NCBI GenBank assembly: GCA_946480605.1
Contig: CAMLKW010000239.1
Location: 1 to 6,410, forward strand
Direction: 5' to 3'
DNA length: 6,410 nucleotides
Source: an uncultured Roseateles sp.
GTDB taxonomy: Bacteria; Pseudomonadota; Gammaproteobacteria; Burkholderiales; Burkholderiaceae
The translations under genes were made by a program, and so were the position numbers. Below the pieces are notes generated by a model. The model was given only the letters and a program-made list of their open reading frames with translations, had not been told where the DNA came from and did not search any database. Below are positions 6,005 to 6,410 of this stretch, one piece after another. The stretch's first letter is position 1; each line of letters starts with the position of its first letter.

Positions 6005-6410
6005 ATGAACTCCCTACTGAACGAAGTCACCCAGCGCATCCGCGAGCGCAGCGCCAAGCCGCGCGGCGACTACCTGGCTCGCATCGCCCAGCTGAGCAAC
6101 CGCCAGCGCGGCTTCGAGCGCATGGGCTGCGCCAACGTGGCGCATGCCGTCGCGGCGCTGCCGACCAACGACAAGCTGCGCATCGTGGCCGAGAAGGCGC
6201 CCCACATCGGCGTCGTGACGGCCTACAACGACATGCTTTCGGCGCACCAGCCCTATGAGCACTATCCGGACCTGATCCGCGCCGAGGCCCACCGGCTGGG
6301 CGCCACCGTGCAGGTGGCGGGTGGCGTGCCGGCGATGTGCGACGGCGTCACGCAAGGCCTGCCCGGCATGGAGCTGAGCCTGTTCTCGCGCGACACCATC
6401 GCGATGAGCA
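6005..6410 (+). CDS. edd: Phosphogluconate dehydratase, N-terminal part, 3' truncated
   Basis: Edd converts 6-phosphogluconate to 2-keto-3-deoxy-6-phosphogluconate, the first committed step of the Entner-Doudoroff pathway, using a [4Fe-4S] cluster. The 135 visible codons begin at an ATG with a good ribosome site and show family blocks in order: RSAKPRGDYLARI (about 15-27), VTAYNDMLSAHQPYEHYP (about 72-89), AGGVPAMCDGVTQG (about 104-117) with the cluster-ligand Cys, and MELSLFSRDTIAMS at the cut edge. The reading is Edd rather than the related dihydroxy-acid dehydratase IlvD, because of the N-terminal extension and the YNDMLSAHQP and SLFSRDTIAMS sequences. Full-length Edd is around 600 residues, so roughly four fifths lie beyond the window. 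Control by HexR is suggested by the upstream operator-like site. Confidence 0.96.
   Translation, partial: MNSLLNEVTQRIRERSAKPRGDYLARIAQLSNRQRGFERMGCANVAHAVAALPTNDKLRIVAEKAPHIGVVTAYNDMLSAHQPYEHYPDLIRAEAHRLGATVQVAGGVPAMCDGVTQGLPGMELSLFSRDTIAMS

Overview
The window is a densely packed, GC-rich stretch of bacterial chromosome. Its strong G/C bias at third codon positions, gene content (DUF748 envelope protein, MsrA, PdxH, ChaC, Entner-Doudoroff dehydratase) and protein sequence style suggest a betaproteobacterium of the order Burkholderiales. That placement is inferred from overall resemblance, not from a marker gene. There are eight protein-coding genes, two of them cut by the window edges. I see no RNA gene, mobile element, CRISPR array or phage gene.

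Left half (1-3912, all on +): five genes that look like one transcription unit. The 3' part of a large DUF748/AsmA-like envelope protein is followed after 9 bases by msrA (methionine sulfoxide reductase). Next come an ABC ATPase and an FtsX-type permease, each starting inside the stop codon of the gene before it (ATGA overlaps), and after an 18-base gap a small exported DUF3299 protein. The ATPase, permease and DUF3299 protein appear to form one transport or envelope module. The permease carries a striking His/Asp/Glu-rich stretch in its large extracytoplasmic domain and the DUF3299 protein has a CxxC pair, so a link to divalent metal (zinc-like) handling is a reasonable but unproven idea.

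Middle (3909-5261): pdxH (pyridoxamine 5'-phosphate oxidase, vitamin B6 salvage and synthesis) lies on the - strand and meets the DUF3299 gene tail to tail, the two sharing a CTAG that holds both TAG stops. Across a 111-base divergent spacer lies a MobA/MocA-like nucleotidyltransferase on +.

Right end (5263-6410): a ChaC-type gamma-glutamylcyclotransferase on - ends one base after the nucleotidyltransferase. Divergent from it, edd (6-phosphogluconate dehydratase) begins at 6005 and runs off the window. The edd leader contains a near-palindrome, GTAATATGGTTAC, that closely resembles the HexR operator and sits between plausible -35 and -10 elements. This suggests classical HexR/KDPG control of the Entner-Doudoroff pathway.

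Most of the window is ordinary housekeeping sequence. The two items most worth a second look are the His-rich ABC module and the edd operator region. I did not find a clearly new type of system.
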